Part shown: positions 22,787-34,499 of the stretch, piece by piece
Numbering within the stretch: the first letter of the stretch is position 1
Layout of the letters: each line of letters begins with the position of its first letter
From: Earliella scabrosa
Taxonomy: Eukaryota > Basidiomycota > Agaricomycetes > Polyporales > Polyporaceae
Assembly (NCBI GenBank): GCA_022605405.1
Contig: JABYQQ010000001.1
Location: forward strand, 868,001 to 932,000
Reading direction: 5' to 3'
Length of the DNA stretch: 64,000 bases
The notes under the pieces: model-generated
Seen by the model: the letters and a program-made list of their open reading frames with translations, nothing else
Told to the model about the DNA's origin: nothing
The model's database searches: none
Position numbers and translations under genes: made by a program

Positions 22787-25700
22787 TTGAGTGTAAATCA
22801 AGAACACACTGCCTCAGATTGGCGGAATATTCTAGAGTGCAGACGACAAGAGATACTACAGACAAGAGATGCTGAGATCAAGCAAAAGAAAAGTTCAATA
22901 CCATCACAATCAAATGATGAAATTGATGCTGTGAAATTGATAGACAAAAACTACTTTCTACATAAAGATTTCCAAGCTACAGATTCAGAAGCCCAGCAAC
23001 TGATAGATAACACTGTAGTGAAATACAGCCTCAATGAAGAGCAAGAGAGAGCATTTAGAATTGTGGCTAATCATGCTGTGCAGCCCAGTGGTGAACATCT
23101 GAAAATGTATTTGGGGGGAATGGCAGGAACAGGGAAATCTCAAGTAATCAAGGCATTGACATATTTCTTTGCAGAGAGGAAGGAAAGTTATAGATTCATG
23201 TGTCTAGCACCTACAGGTTCTGCTGCTGCACTTATAGGAGGCTCAACATATCACTCAGTACTTGGATTCAGACAGAAAGATACTACAGAATCTGTCACAT
23301 CACTTCTGCAAGTCAGATCAAGACTGCAGAATGTGGAGTATATTTTTATGGATGAAGTTAGCATGCTTGACTGCAGTAGCATGTACAACATATGTGCAAA
23401 AATGTGTGCAGCTCTCAAGAATGATGGTGCACCATTTGGTGGTATTAATATGATATTTGCTGGGGACTTTGCTCAACTGCCACCTCCAGTCAGTGGCAAG
23501 CCTTTCTATTCTCATGAGATTGGAAGAGTGATTCACAGAACTCATAGTCACCTAGAGCAAAAGGCATCAATTGGAAAAGCGCTCTGGCACCAATTTACTA
23601 CAGTTGTTATTCTTAAGGAAAATATGAGACAGAAGTCACAAACACCTGAGGATGCAAAGTTGTGGACTGCCTTGGAGAACTTGAGATATAAAGCATGTAC
23701 TGCAGATGATATACAACTGATCCAGTCTAGAGTGGCTGGGACGGGTGAAGGCAAGCCCAGGTTGAATCAGGCTAGATTTAGAAATGTCTCTGTAATCACT
23801 TCTTGGAACATCTACAGAGATAAGATTAATGAACTTGGTTGCCAGAGATTTGCTGAAGAAAGTAACCAGAAGTTGGTTTCATTTTATTCTATTGACAAGT
23901 TGGGTTCAGAGTCAGATGTTAGCGATTTAACCAAAAGACAAAGGAGTAAAAGAGTTAATCCTAGGAGGGCAACCAATATTGTCAATCCAGAACTACAAGA
24001 GACACTCTGGAAGTTGTCCCATCATTGAACAGAGCATCATCCTGGCAGGCTTGATTTATGTATAGGCATGCCTGTAATGATCAAAGTCAATGAGGCTACA
24101 GAGTGTGGTGTGACAAATGGTGCTCAGGGTGAAATAGTGGGATGGACATCTAGACTAATCTCAGAAAATCAATTTGCATTGGATACTCTGTTTGTAAAGC
24201 TTACTGCAGCACCAATGTCTATCAAATTGGCAGGGTTACCCCAGAATGTGATTCCATTGTCTCATCAAAGCAAGAAGATCAAATGTAAGCTGCCCAGTGG
24301 AATGATACTTGAGGTGAACCGTGATCAAGTACCAGTAGTGCCAAATTTTGCAATGACAGACTTTGCATCACAGGGCCGTACCAGACCAAATAATGTATGT
24401 GATTTACAGAACTGCAGGTCTCACCAGTCAGTGTATACGTGTCTGTCAAGGGGATCTAGTGTAGAAGGCACTATTATCATACAGTCATTTGATTCTAGTA
24501 AACTGACTGGGGGTATCCCAGGTAGTCTTAGACAAGAGTTCAGAGAGCTGGAGCTACTAGATGAAATTACCAAGCTCAGATACTTAGGCAATATATCACC
24601 AAAAGTTGTTGGAATAACCAGAAATGAGCTCATTCATTCATTCAGACAGTGGAAGGGTGAAAATCATATGCCGAACTCCTTGCATGCAGCACTTCAATGG
24701 GATCATAGTAATCCATTCCCTATTGAGCCAGTCACAGAAGATAGTCCATGGACTGTGATCAATAATACAAAGAAGAGTGAATTAATTGATGAACAGGATA
24801 CTACAAATATCAAGCAGAAATTCAAGAGAAAGGTTACAGCATTTGTGCCAGCGCAAGGTTCAAAACCAGTCACAGTATCTACAACCACTCAGCATGAGAT
24901 CAAAGTGAGAGACAAGAGAAAAAGACACAATGAAGATGAGGTGACTCCGAAGAGAGCAGTGAAGAAAGCAAAATCTAGTCAAGATTCTTCTGGACAGCAA
25001 TTTATTGGAATTCCATGGGATTGTGTCAACTACAGCTGTGCATATGATAGTCTGTTAACTATTCTTCTTTCAGTATATACAGAATGTCAGCAAAACTGGA
25101 AAACTGTGATTTCTCAACAGAGTGTTACTCTACAATATCTTGGTATATTATTTGAGCAGGCTTTGTGCCAAGATTCAAGAAAAGCTATTGTTCATGCTCG
25201 AGACCAGTTCAGATTCAGACTTGGTCAAGAAAATGCTGACCTTGGTCCAAAAGGTAGCAATCCCACTGATATATATAGTCTCACCAGAAGCACTCTTGCA
25301 ATTAATGAACCCATTCTCCTTGAGCATCATATATGTAGAGCCTGTGAGTATCAATCTGTCACTACAAAGAGTGAGAAAGTGGTATGGACATGTCATGTTG
25401 ACTTCTGGAAAAACCATCCTACAAAACTTGGAATCCATAAGGGAAAGTCAGTCATGCAGTGGTATAATGCACTTGCAATTCAGAAAACCACATCTGCTTG
25501 TCCTCAGTGTGGTAGATCAATGCAGAAGATACAGAAATATGAGAAGGCCCCTAATATTATTGCATTTATCACTACAGACAAAGTAGTTATAGAGAATCAG
25601 ATAACATTACCAGAGATACACCAAATGTATAGACTCTGTGGGATAGTATACTACCATAACCAGCACTTTGTATGTCGGTTTGTAGATCAATCTGGAGGTA

Positions 25701-25831
25701 TCTGGTACCATGATGGTATTACAACTAAAGACCAAGTTCAGTATTGTGGCAATACCGTAAATTATTCAGCTAAAAAACTTCAGACCTCTGGAGAATATGT
25801 CATGTCTTTATTGATTTATATGAGATTGTAG
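22787..25831 (+). pseudogene. Helitron Rep-helicase: PIF1 helicase plus USP-like cysteine peptidase (ORF piece 3)
   Basis: SF1 helicase of the PIF1 type: Walker A GGMAGTGKSQV (about 23120), APTGSAAALIGG, Walker B YIFMDEVSMLD (about 23340), FAGDFAQLPPP, then GMPVMIKVNEATECGVTNGA and the C-terminal QGRTRPNNVCDL, YTCLSRGSS. A TGA at 24026-24028 breaks the frame between them. After a Lys-rich linker (KRKRHNEDE, KRAVKKAKS) comes a second enzyme domain: WDCVNYSCAYDSLLTILLSV, two CxxC pairs (CRAC, CPQC), and YYHNQHFVCRF ... GIWYHDG. This Cys box, zinc pairs and His/Asp box have the layout of USP/C19-like peptidases; substrate unknown. Confidence 0.82.
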
Positions 25832-25923
25832 TTCTACTATACATATATACATTTATTAATTCTTCCAAAGTACAAAATTCTCATCAATCGTTCATGCCAG
25901 CAATGGCCCACTTTAAACCAAGT

Positions 25924-27492
25924 GAGTGTGGCAAGCAGAGCTTTCTGTTTGGCTATATTTGCGAGCTGCTGGCGCTCAAAGTCCAGCCCGTTGGAACTCC
26001 GCTGGCGCCCACCTGCGTGCGTGCCCTCTCTCTCTCCCTCGCCCTCATCCTCACTGTTGCCCTCGCCCTCGCCCCTCGCCCTTGCCCTTGCCCTCGCCCT
26101 CGACCTGATCATGGTTCTTATCCCCATCCCCACCATTCTCCTTCTCTGCGTCTGTCTGACGCTTCCGTTCCTTCAACGCCCTCTTCTCCGCGCGTGCTTT
26201 CTCCTTTGTGGCTTTCTTCGCGGCTTTCTTCTCTTCGCTCCACTTCTTCTTCTTGGTCTCCGTGGTTGTCTCGGTCGTCTCGGTCGGTGCGCTCGGTGCA
26301 GCTGCGCCATCCGCATTGCCGCTCGAAGAGCTGGGAAGGAATGAGGTTGGGCCGTTGGGGGCGGTCGGGTTCAGGTACGCCTTGTGTAAGTCCTCTGCCA
26401 TTCCAGTCGCTAGATAGTCTGTTGATGTATCAATGACAAGATCCACATATGTTACGCTACAATAAGGACATATGATAACACGATGTCACGAACTTATCCA
26501 ACCTGCACTTGAACGCGGACCATTCAGAATTCTTCAACGGAGTGGGAGAATGACTTCTTGGTAGTCGGATTCATACCCTTCTCTATGCTAACGGACGCTC
26601 AGCGTGTAATAGCCGGTGAGTGCGCCACGGGAACTCACAAGAATGACGTGATCCTGCCTGTCGCGGGATCTGGACCGCCAGGGAACACAAACCCCTTCCA
26701 GCCAGCGAGCTTCTGAGCCGAAGTCAGCATGGCATCAGCAGTTGTTGGAATCGTGTCTATGGCTCTACACGTGTTGCATGGTAAGCAAAACATCTCAGAT
26801 CCTGCAACGAGCGAACTTACTCTTGCATCTTAACCGCGTGCACGTGAAGCGTCTGGCGATCAGCGCTCTGGTGGTTTTGCAACAGATCGTCCAGCGTCAA
26901 CTCCTTCTTGCCGATCTCGAGCCGGTGAGCTTCAACCTCATTGCGCACCAATTCGTCTTCGGCCTCGAGCATATCCTTCGACTGCGCGATGACGTATGAC
27001 CACCAGCCTTTCGGCTGCTCGTCCTCTGCAAGAGCCTTGCGGTACGCCTTGTACTTCTCCTGGATTATCGGCATGATCCTCACCTTGTGCAAGGTGAGGT
27101 AGGACTGATAGAGTTGCAGGGGACGGGTTCTTGCGGCCGTGATGGGAAGGACTGATGCACCCGCTTTGCATTTCTTGTCGACATGATGGTTCCAATACCA
27201 CCAGTAGATTTGCTATTCTGGGTCAATTGTACATTCCAATATGATCACGGTGAGTCACATGTACCCTAGAGCGCCCCGTCTTGAACTTCGTTTTGGCAGC
27301 CTCGACATCATTGTTAGCGGCGGCCACCTCAGCGTCGGTGGGGTCTGGGACAGGGAATGCGTCGAAGTACTCCTTGTAAGTGTGCTTGAGCCATGTCACG
27401 GTTCTGCCGGCAGCTAACGCGTTGCAGAAAGCAAGCAGCCGGACGATGAGCCAGTCCCTCTCGTTAGTAGAAGTCCACTGTGCATGACCCAT
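25924..27492 (-). pseudogene. accessory protein gene of KDZ locus 2, 5' part
   Basis: Reads leftwards from about 27492 (MGHAQWTSTNERDWLIVRLL). Exons: to about 27270 (TYKEYFDAFPVPDPTDAEV), about 27222-26819 (QIYWWYWNHH, RPLQLYQSYLTLHKVRIMPI, EVEAHRLEIGKKELT), about 26765-26640 (TIPTTADAMLTSAQKLAGW, GFVFPGGPDP), about 26590-26500, and the acidic/basic low-complexity part (KKKKWSEEKKAAKKATKEK, EGEGKGKGEGRGRG), then FERQQLANIAKQKALLATL up to the rolling-circle element at 25923. A stop and one-base shift near 26525 (VEEF, then WSAFKCRLDK) and a shift in the GEGEG tract make it a pseudogene. I recognise the LYQSYLxLHKxRIxP pattern from uncharacterised basidiomycete proteins; function unknown. Confidence 0.6.
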
Positions 27493-27727
27493 GGTCAGAA
27501 GAGCGCAGGCGGCCGCGTGTACGGAGATGGAAGGTAGAATGGAACGTCAACTGGAACATAGGAGGGAACGTGGGGCCAAACGACAGTAAGTCCACTCGGC
27601 CAGAGCGTTTTGTTAACTACTCATCACATAAACCGCGATGGCGTGCCTCCTGTGTGTCTGGGGTCTTCCTTCGCACCAGGGAAGGGTTTATATTCGGCGC
27701 GTCTCGATAGGTATCGCCCCAGCCATC

Positions 27728-28129
27728 ATGGTGTCTGCCCATCCCCAGCCATCATGGTGTCTGCCCATCCCCAGTCTGACTCGCTCGCTGTCCCGCCCCA
27801 TGTCGATGTTGATGGTACGTGTCCCCTCCTCATCTTGCGCGCAAGCTACTCACACTTCTTTGAAGAGGCCGCTGTTCTGCCCAGCTTCGGTCAGCTCTCC
27901 CTCTCTGAGGACCAGGAAGAAGTGTCCAACCCTGACCACGCTAAACGTGCCAATCGGTCTCCGCCGTCGCACACTGAACTCCACCCCTTCCCCTTCCTTC
28001 AACATCACAGTCCACACCAGCATGGTCAATATCTTCATGAACCCCAGCGAACAGCCTATCCCCGATGGCACCTCGATTATACACAACGCACCAGGCGGCG
28101 CACCTCCTGTGGTGGGCATCGATGTGGTC
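27728..28129 (+). pseudogene. viroplasmin-like gene of KDZ locus 2, 5' part
   Basis: Starts near ATGGTGTCTGCCCATCCCC (a tandem copy of this unit precedes it at 27723-27770), intron-like 27816-27866 (GTACGT...AAG), then in changing frames EAAVLPSFGQLSLSEDQEEV, TPSPSFNITVHTSMVNIFMN and IHNAPGGAPPVVGIDVVAPT. The Pro-rich FxVxxxxxPxxxxIPxGxxP style matches the N-terminal region of basidiomycete RNase H1-N-like proteins. A frame change near 27990 shows decay. The frame is cut at VVAPT by the TIR element at 28138 and continues at 36003. Confidence 0.55.
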
Positions 28130-28392
28130 GCACCGACACCTGTGGCTTCCACTCTTGTTGTACAAATACCCACTGGTGTGTTAGAATCATGTCTAATGGG
28201 TGGCCACTTGTCACACTGCCTGTCCTACGCCCCTTTCTAACACATGTGGTAGTATTGTAACAAGCATGGCATGATTGTAACAGCTTGTCAGATTCTGTTC
28301 TAAGAGATTCTGTCAGATTGTGGCTGCTTGTGGTAGCTCTTGTCAGATACTGCCCATTTGTGAGACAGTTGGTAAGTACACTAGTTAATAAA

Positions 28393-28442
28393 CTAGTCTC
28401 CGTTGGCACGGTGTTGCTCGCTACGCCAGCGTAGTGACAGGC
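28393..28442 (-). other. candidate 3' terminus of Helitron 2
   Basis: On the minus strand: stem CTACGC-GCGTAG, then CCGT-GCCA-ACGG, then AGACTAG followed by T. A GC-rich hairpin just before CTAG with a T outside fits the CTRR end of canonical Helitrons inserting between A and T. The 5' TC end was not found. Confidence 0.35.
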
Positions 28443-28486
28443 TTCATCAAAGTGGAATTTGCAGTACATTCGATGCCAGAGACATG

Positions 28487-31400
28487 CTACAGTTCGGTTG
28501 GGTATCTACGTGCCAAATCCTGTTGTCTGTACTGTAAGCTCTTCCCTCCGAGATTCTTCACCCTGTCGTAATCCACTTTATTGACGAGTATCAGGTTGTC
28601 TAACGCCTTTGCCCGCAAGAGAGTGACGAAGGTCAGCCCAGAACAGAACTCCTTGCCGCCCAATCCGATTTGGACGGAGTTGAGCATGAGACCTTGTGAT
28701 TTATGGACAGTAACAGCCCATGCAAGTCGCAGCGGGAGCTGAGTACGCGAGAGATTCTTCGACTTGAGCTCGAATGTCGCTTTGAATGGCGTAATCGGCA
28801 CTATTGGAATGCCCATTGGGTGTTGGTCGCTTGGGGGCGTTCTCCACATGGTAGGACCGGTGTATGTCGGGCAGGATACGAGGACTGCGATAGGAAGGTC
28901 AGAACGCACAGATCCCAAAGCCCAGACCACATCTTCCACAATTCTGGTGGCACCGTTCACTAGGCCTAACACGGTGTTAGATCGTGACATGAGAGGAGTT
29001 CCGAGTAGTACGAGATGACACACCATGTTGCTGCCACAAATTCCGCGTAATCATGACCTTTGCCCCTTGTGAGAGAACAAAAGAGGGCTCAAGCCCGGCT
29101 GCCTCCTCTGCAGACGCTTTCGCAGCCTCAGGACCGCCGTCGTGTTTGGCTGCAATCCGTGCGCAAGGACGATTGAGAGCAACTAGTTGACGGTAATTGG
29201 CCTCTTGCACAGCCTCGGTTTTGGTGAAGAGACATATGCTTGAGCGAAACGCATCTTGCTCGGCTGCAGAGAGGTTGGAATACTGTCTGGTGGTGAGCAA
29301 TTGCCAGTCATCAACGGTGAGACCGCCATTGCGTGCATGTGTGAGCAGATTGCGGAACTTCTGCTGAGCGTTACTTGTACCTCCTTGACGGTGGATTGTC
29401 TGAAGACAGAAGCTTTCAGAGAACATGGAGTACAGGAACGCACCAGCACGACTTAATTCCGCGTTCTCAGACTTGTCCTCGATGGGACAAGGTGGCGAGT
29501 AGAGCGGTCGATCGCCCACCGGAGGTAGCTGCGCGAAGTCTCCAACAAGGGCCATGTGAAGTCTGCCAAATGGGACATCGAGTGCTTTGAGTTGGCGCAT
29601 CCGGGAGTCTGTCTTGGCCAATAAACGAAGCCCGGCCATTGACTTCTCATCAATCAGCGCAAACACGACGTCCTTCCAGTCTTGCTGCAGGGATGCTAGT
29701 CGGGTACCAGCAAGAGGGGCGATGGGACCAGATGTGGCAGGAATAGCAAGAGCGGAGTGGAGTGTCTGCCCGCTGATGTTCCAAGCAGCGACACCAGAGG
29801 GAGCTAGGATGCGGATGGGGTCGCATTGACCGTGCAAGGCAGCGAGACGCCGGAGCTCCTGACAGATTGCCCGAATGAGGTATGTTTTCCCACAGCCGGC
29901 TGTCCCGTCTATGTTCAACTTCAACCGTGTCTGCGCAGGATTCTCGCCATGTAGGACCGCCATGTACACGTCAACGAAACGATCTAGAATGACTCTTTGC
30001 TCCGGTTGCAGTGTCTGCAGGTCAATTGACTCTTCGCCATTTTCATCGTCACCAACGTTCGAACTTGCTTCTCGTTTCTTGTTGACGATGTATGACGCCA
30101 TGAGGTCGACATGATCCCAGCGTTGTCGGCTAGCATCGATATCCCAGCCATCATCAATCGGACGTCTACCCAGGTCGTTGAAGTCGAAGACGGGCAGCAC
30201 GGCATTCGGGAAAAGCTGCATATAGACCTGCCAGTCGGCCTCGTCCATCTCAGCAAGGTCGGGGTCAATGTCTTCGTCATCGTCATCGTCTTCATTGACA
30301 GTTTGATTCTCCAGGGTCCACAAGCGGAGAGTATCCCTAGAGTGACTGTGCCCAGAGTTCACACATGAAGTGTAGACATCGCGCCAAGTACGTGTTTCTT
30401 CATCCGTACTCTCACGCAGTGACTCCATGGTGCCACGGAAAGGGTGGTGAAGCAGGATCTTAATGCGACAGTAGTCTTTGTAATGGGGGTCTTCGGAATT
30501 TGGTGAGTGACGTGGAAATACCCAAAGGACAATGGAGGTGGATACATGACGCTTCCGCCATTGACCATTCCGCCAATTGTACTTTCGCAGTAAGTCTTGC
30601 ATCGATAGATCCTCCAGTTCTTCAGGACGTTGCACATATCTATGGACACAATGACCGGTTAGTGGTGATTCTCTGTTTGTACATGGAATATTTACCTCTG
30701 GATCCATGACAGACCCGTCAATGGACGGCTGGCATCAGCAACTTCAGCCTCGCCATCATTTGCCGCTCCTTCATCTATGCTACCCTCTTCGCCGATGGCT
30801 CGTAGTGAACCATCCTTCAACAAGTTCAAGGTTTGGAATTGGACCGATGTTCGCACAAGTGGGATGCCAAGCAGGAGGTGCGCTGTTTCCTGAGCTGAAT
30901 ATGCACATTCCTCTAACATCTTATTCAGCAACTTGTGGCAGACTGCCTGTACATTCGCTTCATTATCTGCGCGCTCGACAACGCTAGCAAGAAGAGCAGG
31001 AAACTGTGGGGCATTGCTCTCTGCCTTTGACGCATATTTGGCGATGTAGCTGCTCCGAAGCGTAGGTCAGCGTTACACATTGACGGAAGTGTTTGCTAGT
31101 ACTCACCTGAGGGCAGTCTGTTCACTCAGCACCGGCTTCAAGTCAATGTTGGTGCGCCAGGCCATGATCATTGCTCGGTTATGCGGATTGACGTATGGAT
31201 CGTTCCGTCGGGGTTCGAACCGAACTCGGCCTTTGGAGTCAAAGCCCATACCAGCAGTTGAGCGACATTCGAATGGATAGTCGAAGCGACAGACTTGGTT
31301 TGTCTGTGATGTCCCTGGGATCTTGCGGTTGACGAGACAATACCCAGGTCTACAGATAGTATGGCGCTCGACCCAGTTGACAAGATTTGCAAGTTCTTCT

Positions 31401-34057
31401 TTGGTCCCTCTGAGATTCTCCGCCCGGATGTTGCAGGGATGTTGCCCCAGAAGCGGGACATTATGTTCTGGTGGCGCGGGATTCCAGGCCGCAGGTGGTG
31501 ATGATCCGGTCCCAGTACGTGATGAAATGTCGAATCTTCTCCCCAAGTTCAGGTGCAATGGAGGGGTTGTCGCCATGCAGCCATTCCCAGTCGATGTCAG
31601 AGGTTGATGGCGCATCCCGTAGCCACAGAAACCCGTGTACGTGTCCGCTTCCTCTATCCTGCCATTCGTAGCGATACCAGAAGTGGCTGACTTTGAACAG
31701 CGGCTTGACAACATGCTTCATAAATAGTTGCACGCGGTGGTCAAGATAGGATGCTGCGAGATGTGGATTGCGATTTAGCGCAAGACGGCGCTGTCGACGT
31801 GCAGCACGGTCATCCCCCTCAGGTACGTCTGTTTCCTTTGGCATATGGTCATGAAGATCTGGCCATTGAAGATCGGCAGCGCTTAGGGTGAAGAACATGT
31901 GTGGTGAGCCCTGTATCCGAATGAGGTCGACAAGCTCTGATCGACGGGCCAGCCAGAAAGCTCGGGTCCCATGGAGAGAGGCCCCGTAACGGATCATGCG
32001 GGATGCAAGGAATTCGTCACCCTGCTCAAGCATAGCGCGGATCTCGTTTGCCGTAAGCGATGCTGCATCATGTTGCTGACGGACAAAGATTCTAGCCTTG
32101 TCCCTGGTACGGTGGCGCTGGAGGGTGTTGAATGCGAAGTTGCGAACCAAGGGAAGCAGCGGTGTCGACCAAAGCGACCGTCCTCAAACCGGAGCAGGTG
32201 CGTGAAGTATTCTCCGAGTTGTAGCTTGCGCAGACGGGGTTCATAGAAGTCGGCGGCACCATCGGGAAAGAGCGTTGGAAATGCCTGAACAATATAACCA
32301 GGTGTCCATTCGTTAACAGGAGTTCCGTCCAGATGAGGGGCTGCAATCTATGGTCTCCCGGTGAGTTCTCTTAGTCTGTCCGAGTATTGGTCACGACTCA
32401 CGATTGGATGCTGCTGTTGCTGGTTTCCCTCTAACACCTCGCCTACCCGCTCCCGGACAGCCTCAACCTCCGTAACTCCGGACTGACCAACATTGAGCAC
32501 TCCACCTATGGCTGGTTCGTCGTTAAGGTGATCCTCAACATCATCAGGATCTTCTATATCCCCTACTGCGTGAACGGGACCTGCGGCAGCTGGAGCATCG
32601 GTTTGGTGCGGTCCAACGGGACAGGTAGGTATGCGATTTACGACTGTTCCAAACACAGGTAGCTGACTAAGTGCTGCGACGTCGATCTCAATGTTCGCGT
32701 AGTGGGGGTCGTGCTGTTGCTTGTACCAGAGGGCGGCGTAAATCTTTTCGCGTCTGACCATGAAGTCCACATGGTTATCGAGGTTTGCTCCTTCACGTCG
32801 GATGATCACCATGTCGACATTCTCTGGAAGTCGAGGCAGGGTAGTTGCGAGCACGGCGAGATCCTGCGGGAAGTTCACAACGTGGTCTTTGTAGTGAAGC
32901 TAACCTCCCCTCGTGTATCGCACTTGCATCATTGGAAGTACACGGGATATCAGCATCTCTTCCATCTCTGTGAGATGCTGCAGACACGGGTCGCGCTGAA
33001 CTTCTGCATAATCCGGTATGTGTCAGTGTTCAAGTTCTACTATAGCATAGAACGTGTACTCACCTGGGACCGCATTATTCCCAGTAGAGAACTTCTTCAC
33101 CGGATCTCCTTTGTCAGCACGACAGCGTGAGCATTGACCATCCCGCACGTTCAAGCCAAACTCGCGTTTATGGCAGACCTCACAAGCCTGCAGCGACAAC
33201 GTTTTGAGCTTCTCCCGGAACATATCACAGAGGGCATTCTCTGCCGCGCTCAAGGCAGCCTCTTCAGGTACGTCTATGTTCATCATGTCAACGTCGTCAT
33301 CAAAGAATTGATCGTATTCATCCGGCTCCACGGTTTCAACCCCACCATCCGAATCCTGTAACTGAGCGTCGACCTCCGCATCGGCACCAGCATCCTCCTC
33401 CTCTGTGTTGTGGAGTGCCGCTCGGGCAGTCTGATTCGATGTTCGAACGCGTGCCCGACAAACACCGCATGTGGCTCGGAGCACACCATCGGCAGCAGTG
33501 CAGTCTGCAACTGAGACTTCACGGCGGCATCCTGAACATCACCGTTTACCTAGCATAGGTGAGTATAACGGACTGGTCAGTGAACCGGGTGTGTGTGCAT
33601 CATGTTGGCGATGCTCACCTGCTGCTATAGCTCGCAAGTGCCGGCCCGCCTCTACAGTGGCTCTTTTGTCGAGACACTTGCGACATGTCTTGGTAGTACG
33701 GGTTGTGGTCCGGCCAGCGGGACTGGTGGTGGTGCGTTCAAAATGGCGATGTTTCTTGATCTTATTGCACCTGATGCATCGTTCGCTTTTCCGACAGGAC
33801 CTGCAGCGAGCATGTGGTGGTTGACCAGGGCCGGCTTCAAAGAAGGAAGGACCGAACATTAATGCGCATAGGGCACACTTTTTGAGAGCTCGGCCACCAG
33901 GAATGCGAATTGGGGGGATGTAGGTGAGGGCACAGAGCTTACAGATCTTCAACTGGAAGTCCCAATGGTGGGGCGTTGGAGGGACATCTCGGTCACACTT
34001 GCAGCAGTGTCTATCGGAGTGGTTGCCGAGACGAGCAGTGCTGAGGACCGGAGGCAT
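28487..34057 (-). pseudogene. Helitron Rep-helicase 2, spliced, one nonsense codon
   Basis: ATG at 34057; about seven exons on the minus strand. Zinc-finger N-terminus (CCKCDRDVPPTPHHWDFQLK, CRSCRKSERCIRCNKIKK), acidic part (DEYDQFFDDDVDMM), CEVCHK and CSRCRADKGDP; FPQDLAVLATTLPRLPENVD; Rep with the HUH motif WQDRGSGHVHGFLWL (about 31640) and YIAKYASK (about 31050-31030); then PIF1 helicase with DGTAGCGKTYLI (Walker A, about 29890), FALIDEKSM (Walker B; DEKS where DExS is usual), GDFAQLPP and HKSQGLML. A TAG at 32902-32900 falls in RYTRGG/LHYKDHVVNF, where Gln would be expected (CAG to TAG). Otherwise the blocks are open. Unrelated at detail level to the element at 17.5 kb and spliced, unlike it. 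Confidence 0.82.
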
Positions 34058-34499
34058 AGTGGTTGGTGAGAGTCAGATGTAAGTGTTCGGGGAACAAGTA
34101 CATCGCTCTCATCTTTTGTCTCTACAGGAGGTCAATGCGTAGGATGCAGCCACAGACGTGTCGCAGGACGCGACGCGACGCGACGGGCGCTCAGTGGCTG
34201 AACTGCAAGCGCCCAACCAGTCGAAGTCCAACCACACCGACAAATGGCATAGGTCACTCAGATGTTCACAAAACGCCGTGAAAAGATACACGATGAGAGT
34301 AGATAGCAGCGACAGTACATATGTGAGATTTGAGAGCAAGAAGTGCAGAAATAAATGTCCTGTGGATGGGCGAAGGTTTCTTGCTGCGCAATTTCTGTAC
34401 CGTTACATTTATGATTTGTACTTGTTTGTCCCCACCAAAGTGCGTTCGGTCAGCCTCTTATGGGGTATGCTCGCTTCGCTCGCAATAATTAGTGTCTGT

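Larger units (their letters stand above)
17537..25923 (+). mobile_element. Helitron2/Helentron-like rolling-circle element (8.4 kb)
   Basis: Begins TACGATTGATGAGG and ends CTCATCAATCGT followed by TCATGCCAGCAATGGCCCAC and AAACCAAGT. The 12-bp ends are inverted, but the right one lies about 31 bp inside the 3' end and is followed by a small stem (GCCA...TGGC): the asymmetrical terminal repeat plus hairpin described for Helitron2/Helentron elements. There is no target duplication, and deleting exactly 17537-25923 restores the reading frame of the interrupted gene on the other strand. It is AT-rich, unlike the GC-rich sequence either side. It codes one long Rep-helicase-peptidase protein, broken by two frameshifts and two stops. 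Confidence 0.8.

Noticed and set aside
22205..23551. Minus-strand open frames inside the Rep-helicase region
   Set aside because: Antisense shadows with no recognisable domain.
17537..25923. TIR (cut-and-paste) transposon with ACGATTGATGAG ends
   Set aside because: No target duplication, the right inverted repeat is inset, a hairpin follows it, and the coding gene is Rep-helicase.
25990..26110. CCCTCGCC-type repeats resembling a microsatellite or promoter
   Set aside because: On the minus strand they code the EGEGKGKGEGRGRG low-complexity part of the accessory gene.
28977..30707. Cellular PIF1 helicase gene
   Set aside because: It is the 3' part of a spliced gene with Rep HUH and tyrosine motifs upstream, so a Helitron protein.
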